The notes under the pieces: model-generated | Seen by the model: the letters and a program-made list of their open reading frames with translations, nothing else | The model's database searches: none | Told to the model about the DNA's origin: nothing | In this document: piece after piece, positions 23,138 to 31,121 of the stretch | How the letters are laid out: each line of letters starts with the position of its first letter | Position numbering within the stretch: the first letter of the stretch is position 1 | Source: an uncultured Fibrobacter sp. | GTDB taxonomy: Bacteria > Fibrobacterota > Fibrobacteria > Fibrobacterales > Fibrobacteraceae | Assembly (NCBI GenBank): GCA_946414075.1 | Contig: CAMKNA010000023.1 | Span: 1 to 35,747 of the forward strand | Direction of reading: 5' to 3' | Length of the DNA stretch: 35,747 nt | Position numbers and translations under genes: made by a program

Positions 23138-24778
23138 GTGTTCAAGGCGTTACGCAAAATTTTCCTGACGGGTTCAGTCATCGCGGCGGCAACAGTCTCC
23201 TCCGTGAACGCACACGGACACTGCGGCACCATGCAGGCTGTGGAAAGCTGGACAAAGAACAAAGGGAAAGTCGTCTCCACAGCGACAGACGCCCTGAGAT
23301 CCTGCGATGTTGAGGATCTTTACGACTCCGTCTATTCCAAGACAACTGCCCATTTCCAGATTTTCTATACCCTAAAAGGTCCCCACGCCACCACGGAAAA
23401 ATTCGTGGACAGTCTCTCTGTCAATCTGGAAAAAGCCTGGGATTTACATGTGAGCAAGAACAAGATGCGCCCACCCCAAGGCAGGGACACCACCGTCCAT
23501 TTCATGAAGTCCGTGAAGTCGGGGCTGTACGGGGTGGAAGTCATAGAATTGAACCTTGTCCGCAATCCAAGAGTGGTTCACGGGAGCAAAGGTTTTTGCG
23601 AAGAATGCTTTGCCATCACAAATTTCGCAGGTCGGAGCAACTGGCAAATTTCCGAAATGATGATAGACAACGATTTCAAGGTAGTAGATGTTTACCATCC
23701 GGCATACGATTCGCTAGAAGCCAACGGCAAGAACTGTACTTTCTGGAAATCCAACAAAGAAATCACAAACCCTTTCGAAAAATACTCCTATGCCGAAAAA
23801 TGGGACAAGGCCATTCGAGTCACGGCCTTCCACGAACTTTATCATGCCGTCCAGGTTCGCTACCTAAACCCCTACGAGCACATGAATTTCTGGTTCGAAG
23901 CTTCTGCTACCGGCATGGAGGAGGTGGGCGCCCCCGAGGTAAACGACTACTTCCGCTACATCCCCAGTTTCTTTGAAGAGATGGGTAAGCCCTTGGACGA
24001 ATCTATTGTCCCGTACGGGGCGTCTGTATTCTTCCTGTACCTCCACAATCATGTGGACCCACTCTTTGACAGGGCCCTTTGGGATGGCTTCGCCAAAAAT
24101 CCCGAAAACCCCTTCCGGCAACAGCTGGCCCAGGCTCTCGAAGCCCGTAAGAAGGATCCGCAGGATGTCTTCCAGGATTTTGCGGAACGACTGGCCTATT
24201 CCGGACCGACAAGTAGGACCGTAGATTCCAGCGCCTGGTTCTCCAAGGACCAACCCAACTGGAACAGCATTCCCTACAGTTTTACCGTGGACACTTTCAA
24301 ACCCGATTCTTCCATATTCACCTACAACTACTACAAGGGCGGATTCCCAAACCTTGAAAACTATGTAGGCAAGGCAAGCGTGTTGCTGTTCAAGGATGGT
24401 CATGCACGCCTTCGAAAAATTTCCAGCCTAAACACGCTGGACTCTCTCCGTTCCGAATCCTTCGGAACCGATTCTCTTCTCTGGATTTTCACTCGTTTCG
24501 AGAACCCTGCGCCCCTGCCGGGAAAGCTGGAATCCAAGCCTTTGCGGGCCTACCCCACCCCCTGGCGTTACGGGAACCTGTGCTTTGCGCCGCTCCCATC
24601 GGACAAGAAATTTATCGAGATCCGTAACCGTAGAGGCGACCTTGTATTACGGGAGAAATACGATGGGGAGACGCTCTGTCTGGAGGAAAGTTTCATAAAA
24701 TCCAAAATGGTGCCCGGCGTCTACCGCTACAGGGTGGGCTCCAGCGGAAAAACCAAAGATTTCATGATCATATACTAG
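23138..24778 (+). CDS. Secreted zinc metalloprotease, MXAN_6640-like, with T9SS-like C-terminus
   Basis: A 546-residue exported protein starting at GTG 23138, with AGAGG about 5 bases upstream. The signal peptide is about residues 1-25 (RKIFLTGSVIAAATVSSVNA). It is followed by HGHCGT, the N-terminal mark of MXAN_6640-type putative metalloproteases. Zinc site: H232-E-L-Y-H236 (HELYH), with the likely third ligand E254 in WFEASATGMEE. The C-terminal 65 residues (FIEIRNRRGDLVLREKYDG, then VPGVYRYRV and DFMIIY) form a beta-sandwich tail like type IX sorting domains, suggesting surface display or secretion. The substrate is unknown. It lies 8 bases after the UbiD gene, although the two share no obvious function. 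Confidence 0.78.
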   Translation: MFKALRKIFLTGSVIAAATVSSVNAHGHCGTMQAVESWTKNKGKVVSTATDALRSCDVEDLYDSVYSKTTAHFQIFYTLKGPHATTEKFVDSLSVNLEKAWDLHVSKNKMRPPQGRDTTVHFMKSVKSGLYGVEVIELNLVRNPRVVHGSKGFCEECFAITNFAGRSNWQISEMMIDNDFKVVDVYHPAYDSLEANGKNCTFWKSNKEITNPFEKYSYAEKWDKAIRVTAFHELYHAVQVRYLNPYEHMNFWFEASATGMEEVGAPEVNDYFRYIPSFFEEMGKPLDESIVPYGASVFFLYLHNHVDPLFDRALWDGFAKNPENPFRQQLAQALEARKKDPQDVFQDFAERLAYSGPTSRTVDSSAWFSKDQPNWNSIPYSFTVDTFKPDSSIFTYNYYKGGFPNLENYVGKASVLLFKDGHARLRKISSLNTLDSLRSESFGTDSLLWIFTRFENPAPLPGKLESKPLRAYPTPWRYGNLCFAPLPSDKKFIEIRNRRGDLVLREKYDGETLCLEESFIKSKMVPGVYRYRVGSSGKTKDFMIIY

Positions 24779-24805
24779 CTCTTAATTTCTAGATTTGAAT
24801 CCACG

Positions 24806-25594
24806 ATGACTATTGACGAAATTGAAAAAGAATTACGGAAAGAGGCCCAGGAGCTTGTAAAGCAAGAACCCCTTTCCCGTCTGATGCTAGAAGAACAGGT
24901 TTTGAACCGCAAGGACTTTGCGGATATGCTGGCGGTAACGCTCGCATGCCAGCTGGCCGGAGAAGTCATCGACCGAGCCGAACTGGAAAAGATTTTCAGC
25001 GAACTGTATGTCAAGCACCCCGAACTTATGGACGATGCCGTCCACGATATGCGCGCCACCGTACTGCGCGATCCCGCCTGCACCGGCTATCTGGAGCCAT
25101 TGCTGCTTTTCAAGGGGTTCCAGGGACTGCAGGCCTATCGCGTAGCCCATGTGCTCTGGGAAGAGAACCGACGGTTCCCAGCCAAGATGCTCCAGAACAT
25201 CATCAGCCGCAAATTCGGAATGGATTTCCACCCGGCCGCAAAGATCGGCCACGGGCTTCTCATTGACCATGCCACCAACATCGTCATCGGCGAGACCGCT
25301 GTAGTCGGGAACAATGTAAGTTTCTTGCACGGCGTAACCCTTGGCGGAACAGGTAATGAAATCGGCGACCGTCACCCGAAAATCGGGAACGGCGTAATGC
25401 TTGGCGCCCACGCCCAGCTGCTCGGCAACATCCATATCGGCGACTGCGCAAAGATCGGCGCCGGCGCGGTAGTCTTGACCGATGTTCCGCCCCACACCAC
25501 CTACGCAGGGGTGCCGGCGGTAGAAGTGGGCCACCCCGACGACGAGACGCCCAGTTTCAACATGCAGCAGGACTTTACGCGGGACTGTAAATAG
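24806..25594 (+). CDS. cysE: Serine O-acetyltransferase
   Basis: Makes O-acetylserine from serine and acetyl-CoA, the committed step of cysteine synthesis. The 262 residues comprise an N-terminal helical domain (DPACTGYLEPLLLFKGFQGL; QAYRVAHVLW) and a left-handed beta helix of hexapeptide repeats (KIGHGLLIDHATNIVIGETAVVG). Catalytic residues are the Asp/His pair in MDFHPAAKIG and the His of GDRHPKIG. The C-terminus (PPHTTYAGVPAVEVG) closes the CoA site. The feedback-sensitive tail is short. The gene overlaps nth by one base (TAGTG), giving a cysE-nth pair. Confidence 0.93.
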   Translation: MTIDEIEKELRKEAQELVKQEPLSRLMLEEQVLNRKDFADMLAVTLACQLAGEVIDRAELEKIFSELYVKHPELMDDAVHDMRATVLRDPACTGYLEPLLLFKGFQGLQAYRVAHVLWEENRRFPAKMLQNIISRKFGMDFHPAAKIGHGLLIDHATNIVIGETAVVGNNVSFLHGVTLGGTGNEIGDRHPKIGNGVMLGAHAQLLGNIHIGDCAKIGAGAVVLTDVPPHTTYAGVPAVEVGHPDDETPSFNMQQDFTRDCK

Positions 25595-26250
25595 TGGCCA
25601 AGGTAAAGCCAGACAAAATCAAATTCATCAGCGAAACTTTGGACAAGCTGTTTCCAAACCCGCCAATTCCGCTGGATTTCAAAAGCCCCTACACCCTTCT
25701 GGTCGCCGTAGTGCTCAGCGCCCAGTGTACGGATGTACGGGTAAACCAGGTGACCAAAGTTCTCTTCAAGGAAGCGGCAACACCTGCCGCCATGGTAAAG
25801 CTCGGCGTAAATCGCATTGCCGAAATCATCAAGCCCTGCGGATTTTTCAACACCAAGAGCGTAAACATCTTCAACTTGTCCAAGACCCTGGTAGAAAAAT
25901 TTAGGGGAAAGGTCCCCTGTACCTTCGAAGAGCTGGAAGCCCTGCCCGGCGTGGGCCACAAGACCGCCAGCGTGGTCATGAGCCACGCCTACAAGATTCC
26001 CGCATTCCCGGTAGACACCCACATCCACCGTTTGGCAGCCCGATGGGGACTAAGCGATGGTTCTAGCGTAGAGCAAACCGAGAAAGACCTGAAAAAGATT
26101 TTCCCCGAAAGCGAATGGGAAAAGCGCCACCTGCAGATCATCTACTTCGGACGCACCTACTGCAAGGCCCGTGGCCACAAGGTCGAGACCTGCCCTATTT
26201 GCAGACACATGACCGATCGCGCTAAAACCAAGAGCAACTTCTCCGGCTAG
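25594..26250 (+). CDS. nth: Endonuclease III-like DNA glycosylase/AP lyase, incomplete Fe-S motif
   Basis: Base-excision repair enzyme removing oxidised pyrimidines and nicking abasic sites. A GTG start at 25594 overlaps the cysE stop. The helix-hairpin-helix LEALPGVGHKTASVVM contains the catalytic Lys, and FPVDTHIHRLAARWG contains the catalytic Asp. VVLSAQCTDVRVNQV is the conserved N-terminal helix. The unusual part is the C-terminal iron-sulfur loop. Canonical Nth has C-x6-C-x2-C-x5-C. Here C190 and C200 fit, but the second and fourth positions are V197 and M206, with an off-register C203. A normal 4Fe-4S cluster therefore seems unlikely. Length (218 residues) and the active site are otherwise typical. 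Confidence 0.9.
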   Translation: MAKVKPDKIKFISETLDKLFPNPPIPLDFKSPYTLLVAVVLSAQCTDVRVNQVTKVLFKEAATPAAMVKLGVNRIAEIIKPCGFFNTKSVNIFNLSKTLVEKFRGKVPCTFEELEALPGVGHKTASVVMSHAYKIPAFPVDTHIHRLAARWGLSDGSSVEQTEKDLKKIFPESEWEKRHLQIIYFGRTYCKARGHKVETCPICRHMTDRAKTKSNFSG

Positions 26251-26268
26251 CGCTCACTCTCGCAACCA

Positions 26269-26288
26269 CGCCTCGTTAATACGAGGCG
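26269..26288. terminator. Hairpin between convergent nth and HD-hydrolase genes
   Basis: CGCCTCG-TTAATA-CGAGGCG: a perfect 7-bp stem with a 6-base loop at 26269-26288, in the 61-base gap between two convergent genes. A few T-rich bases follow at a distance on each side, so it may act as a bidirectional terminator or 3'-end stabiliser. The core CTCGTTAAKACGAG recurs at 31077-31092. Confidence 0.5.
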
Positions 26289-26311
26289 CTTGCTGCTCAC
26301 GGGTAAAATTA

Positions 26312-26815
26312 TTAAAAACTAAAATTCCGAATCCACTCGCGCTGTTTGAAAACAGACACCTCAGCCTGTGCTAGCTTGTGGGCAATTTTTCGGCCGGCAT
26401 CGGTAGCCATCTTTTCTTCCATGGGGTAAATCCCCACACGCCCCAAGTCCAGGCGATCCGCATCAAAGCAGGTATCTATGGTGATGTCCCCAGTTTGCTG
26501 TTCCCTGGTGTGCAGGCGGCAAGCCCTACGGAGTTTTTCTAGCCGTTCTTCATCTAACTCAAGCCGTTTTTCAGCAATGCAACGGTCAATAAACTCTACC
26601 GCACGGGGGCCATGCTCCACATCGTAGGCATCGTCCATACGCCTGCAATCATGAAACAGCGCAAACAGCCGAACTACCGTAATGTCTGCCCCCGTCTTGG
26701 ACGCCAACAACATGCCGTTGAATTCCACCTGGTGCCAATGTTCCAAACCGTGATAGCTGGAATCATACAGCCGCTGTTCATAGGCATAATCTAGAAGTCC
26801 GGTAAAGTCAATCAT
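26312..26815 (-). CDS. HD-domain metal-dependent phosphohydrolase-like protein
   Basis: A 167-residue protein with the HD superfamily metal site: H26 (YHGLEHWHQV), H55-D56 (FALFHDCRR) and D118 or D120 (FDADRLDLGR), with H102 in ACRLHT as a further conserved His. Such stand-alone HD proteins hydrolyse nucleotides or phosphomonoesters; the substrate cannot be told. The pattern GLEHWHQVEFNGM is typical of small HD proteins annotated as predicted hydrolases. It is convergent with nth and divergent from the pseudouridine synthase, with 34 AT-rich bases before that gene's start. Confidence 0.82.
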   Translation of the reverse strand: MIDFTGLLDYAYEQRLYDSSYHGLEHWHQVEFNGMLLASKTGADITVVRLFALFHDCRRMDDAYDVEHGPRAVEFIDRCIAEKRLELDEERLEKLRRACRLHTREQQTGDITIDTCFDADRLDLGRVGIYPMEEKMATDAGRKIAHKLAQAEVSVFKQREWIRNFSF

Positions 26816-26849
26816 AGCGTCATCTCACATTTAGTTATTTTTTCACGAG

Positions 26850-27404
26850 ATGTCCACCGTTATCCTATTCAACAAGCCCTATGGAGTGCTGAGCCAGTTC
26901 ACCCCCGAAGCAGGCCACCCCGCCCTGGATACCTTCGGGTTCCCTGCCGGCGTATACGCCGCAGGTCGGCTGGACCACGATAGCGAAGGGGCCCTGCTCC
27001 TGACAGACAACGGCAAGCTTATCAAGAAGCTGCTGGACCCGGAATTCGCCCACCCCCGGACATACCTTGCCCAGGTAGATGGCGACATTACCGAAGACGC
27101 CATCCGAAAGCTTTCTGCCGGAGTGACCATCAAGGGGTACCACACCAGGCCCTGCAAGGCAGAAATAGTCCCAGAACCTCAGTGGCTATGGCCCCGAAAC
27201 CCGCCGGTGCGATTCCGCGCAAGCATCCCTACCAGCTGGGTACAGATGACCCTTACCGAAGGCAAGAATCGCCAAGTCAGACACATGACTGCCGCCGTGG
27301 GGTTTCCTACTCTCCGGCTGATACGAGTAAAAGTCGGAGACATCTCTCTCGGAAACCTGCAACCCGGAGAGTGGCGGCCGGTTACAGAACCTATTCTAGG
27401 ATAA
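26850..27404 (+). CDS. RsuA/RluE-family rRNA pseudouridine synthase
   Basis: Isomerises a uridine in rRNA to pseudouridine. At 184 residues it lacks the N-terminal S4 domain, like RluE (23S U2457). VILFNKPYGVLSQF is the opening strand. The catalytic motif is AGRLDHDSEGALLLTDNG with D42. KTYLAQV-like HPRTYLAQVDG, GYHTRPCKAEIV, and LTEGKNRQVRHMTAAVGFPTLRLIRVKVG complete the family order. The exact rRNA target is inferred only from domain layout. Its last 14 bases overlap the tail of the convergent HD-GYP gene. Confidence 0.88.
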   Translation: MSTVILFNKPYGVLSQFTPEAGHPALDTFGFPAGVYAAGRLDHDSEGALLLTDNGKLIKKLLDPEFAHPRTYLAQVDGDITEDAIRKLSAGVTIKGYHTRPCKAEIVPEPQWLWPRNPPVRFRASIPTSWVQMTLTEGKNRQVRHMTAAVGFPTLRLIRVKVGDISLGNLQPGEWRPVTEPILG

Positions 27405-28695
27405 CCTTCTCCCAGGCCTTACTTTCCTTGAACAGCGCAAGGATTTCTCCGTCCAAATCCCCATTGGACGCCATGCTTTCCAAAATGGAGAGGGCCCTTT
27501 CCAAAGGCATGGGTTTCTTGTAAGGACGGTCCTTTGCCGTCAAGGCTTCGAAAATATCCAGGATGGTCAGCAAGCGCACTTCCCTGGGAATCTGGTCACC
27601 CGTCAAGTGATAGGGATAACCGCGACCACTCAAAAGTTCATGATGCTCGGAAGCCCATATAGGCACATGGCAGTATTCATCGGGGAACTGGATCTGGTCC
27701 AGAATCCTTCCGGTCACCACCGCATGGCTCTGGATAATGGACCGTTCCCTGTCATTCAGCGTTCCCTTGCGAATAGACAGGTTCTCGATTTCCTCATCCG
27801 TCAAAAGGGGATGTTCCATCCCGTTTTCATCGCGGTACTTTTCCGATATGATTTTCTTCAAAAGATCCAGTTTGTCATCGGGAACAAACTCTGCCCGGTT
27901 GATACGGCGGATTTCGTCCAGGGCGCAGTCCCTTTCCTGCTTACGGGAGGCTCTTTGCTCTGCTGTAATCTCCCCCCGGTACATGGCTATCTCGTCAAGC
28001 AACGAGATCATAACAAAACGATCTTCAATAACCCGTAGTTGGGCTCCCAGCTTGCTCTCCTTATCCATGATTTCCAGGGGAACGGCAAGCTTACCTACAT
28101 CATGAAGCCACACGCTCATCAAGAAACTACGGCGACGGGATTTATTAAACTTCCAGGAATTGTCCGTCTTGTCTAGCCAGTCTAGAAAAGTCTCCGCAAT
28201 CCGAACCATGTTGCGTGTATGGTTCGCCGTATAAGAGGATCGTTCGTCGATGGCCTGCGAAAGGGTCATCACCACAGAATCCAGCAACCGCTGAGTCTGA
28301 TCTGCCGCACGAACCTTCTGTTCCACAAGGTCAGTCACATCCCCCAAGACAATAATGACCCCTACCTTCTTTTCGTTTTCACGCAGGATAGAGGCTATCA
28401 TGTGCAACTGGATAACTTTTCCGTCAGCATAATAGGGAACCAGCTTTTCGTGGACCGCGCCTTCTTTATCATAAATGGCGTCCATAATGGTCTGGTTGAA
28501 TTCGTCATTGATTTCGGAACCAAAGAAGGCAGCCACCACGGACTTGCCTTCTAGCTGGTCCCTTGTTTTTTTGAGAATCATCTCTGTGGCGTTGTTCACA
28601 TAGCCGATGACACCTTCGCAATTGACGGCTATCACGCCCTCCATCATGTCCTTGACGATGATGTCGCTGATTTGCGAATGAATTTTTCCTTCCAT
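27391..28695 (-). CDS. PAS domain plus HD-GYP-type phosphohydrolase with insertion
   Basis: A 434-residue cytoplasmic protein. Residues 1-125 are a PAS domain (MMEGVIAVNCEGVIGYVNNA, then VIIVLGDVTDLVEQ). A coiled linker leads to the HD domain with H198-D199 (WLHDVGKLAVP). The GYP half has H351-H352-E353 followed by SGRGYPYHLTGDQIP, then LLTILDIFEALTAKDRPY, so both sets of metal ligands are present. HD-GYP enzymes hydrolyse cyclic di-GMP. Here the two halves are 153 residues apart, about 90 more than usual, because of a charged helical insert (about 215-320). Cyclic di-GMP turnover is plausible but the insert makes it uncertain. It is divergent from the GH9 gene. Confidence 0.82.
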   Translation of the reverse strand: MEGKIHSQISDIIVKDMMEGVIAVNCEGVIGYVNNATEMILKKTRDQLEGKSVVAAFFGSEINDEFNQTIMDAIYDKEGAVHEKLVPYYADGKVIQLHMIASILRENEKKVGVIIVLGDVTDLVEQKVRAADQTQRLLDSVVMTLSQAIDERSSYTANHTRNMVRIAETFLDWLDKTDNSWKFNKSRRRSFLMSVWLHDVGKLAVPLEIMDKESKLGAQLRVIEDRFVMISLLDEIAMYRGEITAEQRASRKQERDCALDEIRRINRAEFVPDDKLDLLKKIISEKYRDENGMEHPLLTDEEIENLSIRKGTLNDRERSIIQSHAVVTGRILDQIQFPDEYCHVPIWASEHHELLSGRGYPYHLTGDQIPREVRLLTILDIFEALTAKDRPYKKPMPLERALSILESMASNGDLDGEILALFKESKAWEKVILE

Positions 28696-28857
28696 AGCCA
28701 GACCCGTATTCTCTAAAAGTTAAAAAAACTTCGAAACCTTGAACATGTATAAATTAACTATTAAAAAATAACATTCCGCAGAGATTTTAAAGGATTTTAT
28801 TTTCATACAATGTGCTAAATAGGATTTTTTTGTTTATATTCCTTTATGGAGGTGTTT
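28696..28857. promoter_or_regulatory. Divergent intergenic region between HD-GYP gene and GH9 gene
   Basis: 162 AT-rich bases. At 28744-28755 is CATGTATAAATT, which is repeated exactly at 33020-33031 upstream of the Ala/Pro-rich gene in the same orientation. At 28824-28852 is a T-tract then TATATTCCTTTATGGAGG, closely matching the leader of the gene at 17338. GGAGG (28848-28852) places the GH9 start at ATG 28858; the ATG at 28846 overlaps the ribosome site itself. No operator with dyad symmetry is obvious. Confidence 0.45.
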
Positions 28858-31017
28858 ATGGGTATTTCAAAATTTCGCCTCACCGGGCGCATTTCCCTTT
28901 TTGTCATACTGGCAACCACATGCATCGCCATTGCCCAGGATGTGTTCATTACCGTAGACCAGTTCGGATACCGTCCATCGGCAAAAAAGATTGCCGTACT
29001 CCGGTCCCCTGAAAGGGGGTACGACGCTTCCCTCTCCTACACTCCCGGGACCGCCATGGAAGTGGTGGACTCCGCCACCTCGAAGGTGGTATTTTCGGGC
29101 TCACCCATCGTTTTCCAGGAAGGTGCCATTGACACCTCCTCCGGAGATAAAATCTGGTGGTTCGATTTTTCTTCGGTCACAACTCCTGGAACATACTATG
29201 TGCGGGACAAATCAGACAACCTAAAGCAGTCCTTCTATTTCCATATCAAGGATGATGTTTACAACGACATTCTAAAAGCGGCCATGCGCATGATGTTCTA
29301 CCAGCGGGTAGGCATAGCGAAAGATGCCAAGTATGCGGGCGCAGACTGGGCCGACGCCATCAATCACGAACAAGATAAAAAGGCCCGCCTGTTTACGGAC
29401 AGCACCAACGCCAACACCGAGCGCGATGTGAGCGGTGGCTGGTTCGATGCTGGCGACTTCAACAAGTATACCATATGGAACGGCAACTACATCGAGATGC
29501 TCTTGCGGGCTTACATGGAAAAACCCAAGGCATTTACCGACGACTACAACATTCCCGAATCCGGAAACGGCATTCCCGATATCCTGGACGAAGTCAAATG
29601 GGGCATGGACCATCTGTTGCGCATGCAGAATACAGATGGATCCGTTCTCTCTGTCGTCGACGAAGACCATGCCTCGCCACCTTCTGCCGCAAAAGGCCGT
29701 AGCTACTACGGGGCGCCCAACACCATGTCCGCCTATTCTGCAGCCAAGGCCTTCGCTCTCGGGTCCATCGTTGCAAGTAAGCGTGGCAACACCACCTATG
29801 CAGAGACATTGAAAGACGCTGCCCAACGGGCTTTTGAATGGGCCGAAGCCCACCCAGATTCCATGTTCTACAACAACAAGGCGGAATACGGCACTAAGGA
29901 CCTGGCCGCAGGCCAGCAGGAGATAGACTTTGACTACACGACAGGGGCACGCTTTGTAGTGAAGGTGGCCGCAGACTTCGCCATGTACGAACTGACAGGC
30001 GACGCCACCTACCTCAGGCGTTTCGAGACAACTCCAGACAGTCTACCCCTAATGCGGCAGTACGGGAGCTGGGCACTGGACCAGTACCGCGTAAACCATA
30101 GCCTGCTCTACATCCTCTACCTAGGGTACAAGGATGCCAAGTCCGAAACCAAGAGCCTTATCAATGAAAGATTTGTCAATATTTTTGAAACAAGCAAGTA
30201 CTTTGCCAATGGGCTTGAGCACGACGGCTACCGGGCCTATATCCGGGACTACAACTGGGGTTCCAATTCGGCAAAGTCAGCCAGCGGACTGCTCTTTGAA
30301 AAAATGGGAAACAGCAACGCCGCCGAAGACTACCTGCACTACCTGCACGGCGTAAACCCCTTCGGCATGGTATACCTGTCCAACATGGGAAGCTACGGGG
30401 CCAGCAAGAGCGCTACCCTATTCTACCACGGATGGTTCGGCGAAAACCCCGCTCCTGGTTATGTGACAGGCGGCGCAAACTCCCGCTATACCTGGGCAGA
30501 CTGTTGCAAGCAATACGATGCCGACAACTCCGTAAAAGGCTGCGGAAGCGCAAGCAACAACGCCCTCTGCTATGCCGTTTCCATTCCCGTAGGGGAACCC
30601 CATGAAAAGATGTACAGCAACATCAACAACGGCTGGCCCATCGATTCCTGGGAACTCACGGAGCCAAGTCTCGGATACCAGACCTACTACATCCGCCTGA
30701 TTTCCAATTTCGTCCAGGAGAAGGGCGTAGGCATCGGAGAGAAATTCACTGACGGGCTTCCAAAGCCTGTAGAAGCAAAAAATCTCAACTCACCCATAAG
30801 TGTCCATTATGCACATAACGCACTCATGGTCAGCGTTCCGCAAGAATCCCTAGTCCGTATCCAAATTTTTGATATACGGGGCAACAAGGTGGTCTCGTAC
30901 CAGGAAAGAATGGTTGGAAACAAAAGGGTTTCTCTCGAGAGTCTCCCCCAGGGATACTACATCGCCCACATAGCAAATGGGAATGCCAAAAAGAGCATTC
31001 CCATCGCAATTAGATGA
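28858..31017 (+). CDS. GH9 endoglucanase with N-terminal Ig-like domain and T9SS-like tail
   Basis: Secreted cellulase of 719 residues. The signal peptide is about 1-26 (FRLTGRISLFVILATTCIAIAQ region). Residues 27-135 are a CelD_N Ig-like domain (VDQFGYRPSAKKIAVL; TPGTYYV). The GH9 (alpha/alpha)6 barrel covers about 140-635. The catalytic base lies in D197-A-G-D200 (GGWFDAGDFNKY), and the catalytic acid lies in WELTEPSLGYQ (E602 or E599). PESGNGIPDILDEVKWGMDHLL is also typical. The canonical HHR-type substrate loop is unusual here (LYHGWFGENP-like, with VTGGANSRYTWADCC). The last 80 residues (VRIQIFDIRGNKVVSYQE; LESLPQGYYIAHI) match type A type IX sorting domains. It probably acts on the cell surface or is released to cut cellulose. 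Start chosen by GGAGG 5 bases upstream. Confidence 0.92.
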   Translation: MGISKFRLTGRISLFVILATTCIAIAQDVFITVDQFGYRPSAKKIAVLRSPERGYDASLSYTPGTAMEVVDSATSKVVFSGSPIVFQEGAIDTSSGDKIWWFDFSSVTTPGTYYVRDKSDNLKQSFYFHIKDDVYNDILKAAMRMMFYQRVGIAKDAKYAGADWADAINHEQDKKARLFTDSTNANTERDVSGGWFDAGDFNKYTIWNGNYIEMLLRAYMEKPKAFTDDYNIPESGNGIPDILDEVKWGMDHLLRMQNTDGSVLSVVDEDHASPPSAAKGRSYYGAPNTMSAYSAAKAFALGSIVASKRGNTTYAETLKDAAQRAFEWAEAHPDSMFYNNKAEYGTKDLAAGQQEIDFDYTTGARFVVKVAADFAMYELTGDATYLRRFETTPDSLPLMRQYGSWALDQYRVNHSLLYILYLGYKDAKSETKSLINERFVNIFETSKYFANGLEHDGYRAYIRDYNWGSNSAKSASGLLFEKMGNSNAAEDYLHYLHGVNPFGMVYLSNMGSYGASKSATLFYHGWFGENPAPGYVTGGANSRYTWADCCKQYDADNSVKGCGSASNNALCYAVSIPVGEPHEKMYSNINNGWPIDSWELTEPSLGYQTYYIRLISNFVQEKGVGIGEKFTDGLPKPVEAKNLNSPISVHYAHNALMVSVPQESLVRIQIFDIRGNKVVSYQERMVGNKRVSLESLPQGYYIAHIANGNAKKSIPIAIR

Positions 31018-31021
31018 CTCC

Positions 31022-31114
31022 GTATTTGGCCCTTGCTGTAAAGAACCTACGAAGCCAAATACTCCGCGCTTCTACGGCTCGTTAAGACGAGCCGCATCCG
31101 CTTGGCGCAAGGGC
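31022..31114. terminator. Structured convergent 3' region with nested inverted repeats
   Basis: Between the GH9 stop and the fumarase stop three inverted repeats are visible: CGGCTCG-TTAAGA-CGAGCCG (31075-31094); GCCCTTGC (31029-31036) with GCAAGGGC (31107-31114), enclosing it; and GTATTTGGC (31022-31030) with GCCAAATAC (31054-31062), which competes with the outer arm by two bases. The element probably folds in both transcripts and acts as a bidirectional terminator or 3'-end protector; this is inference. Confidence 0.5.
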
Positions 31115-31121
31115 AATGTCC

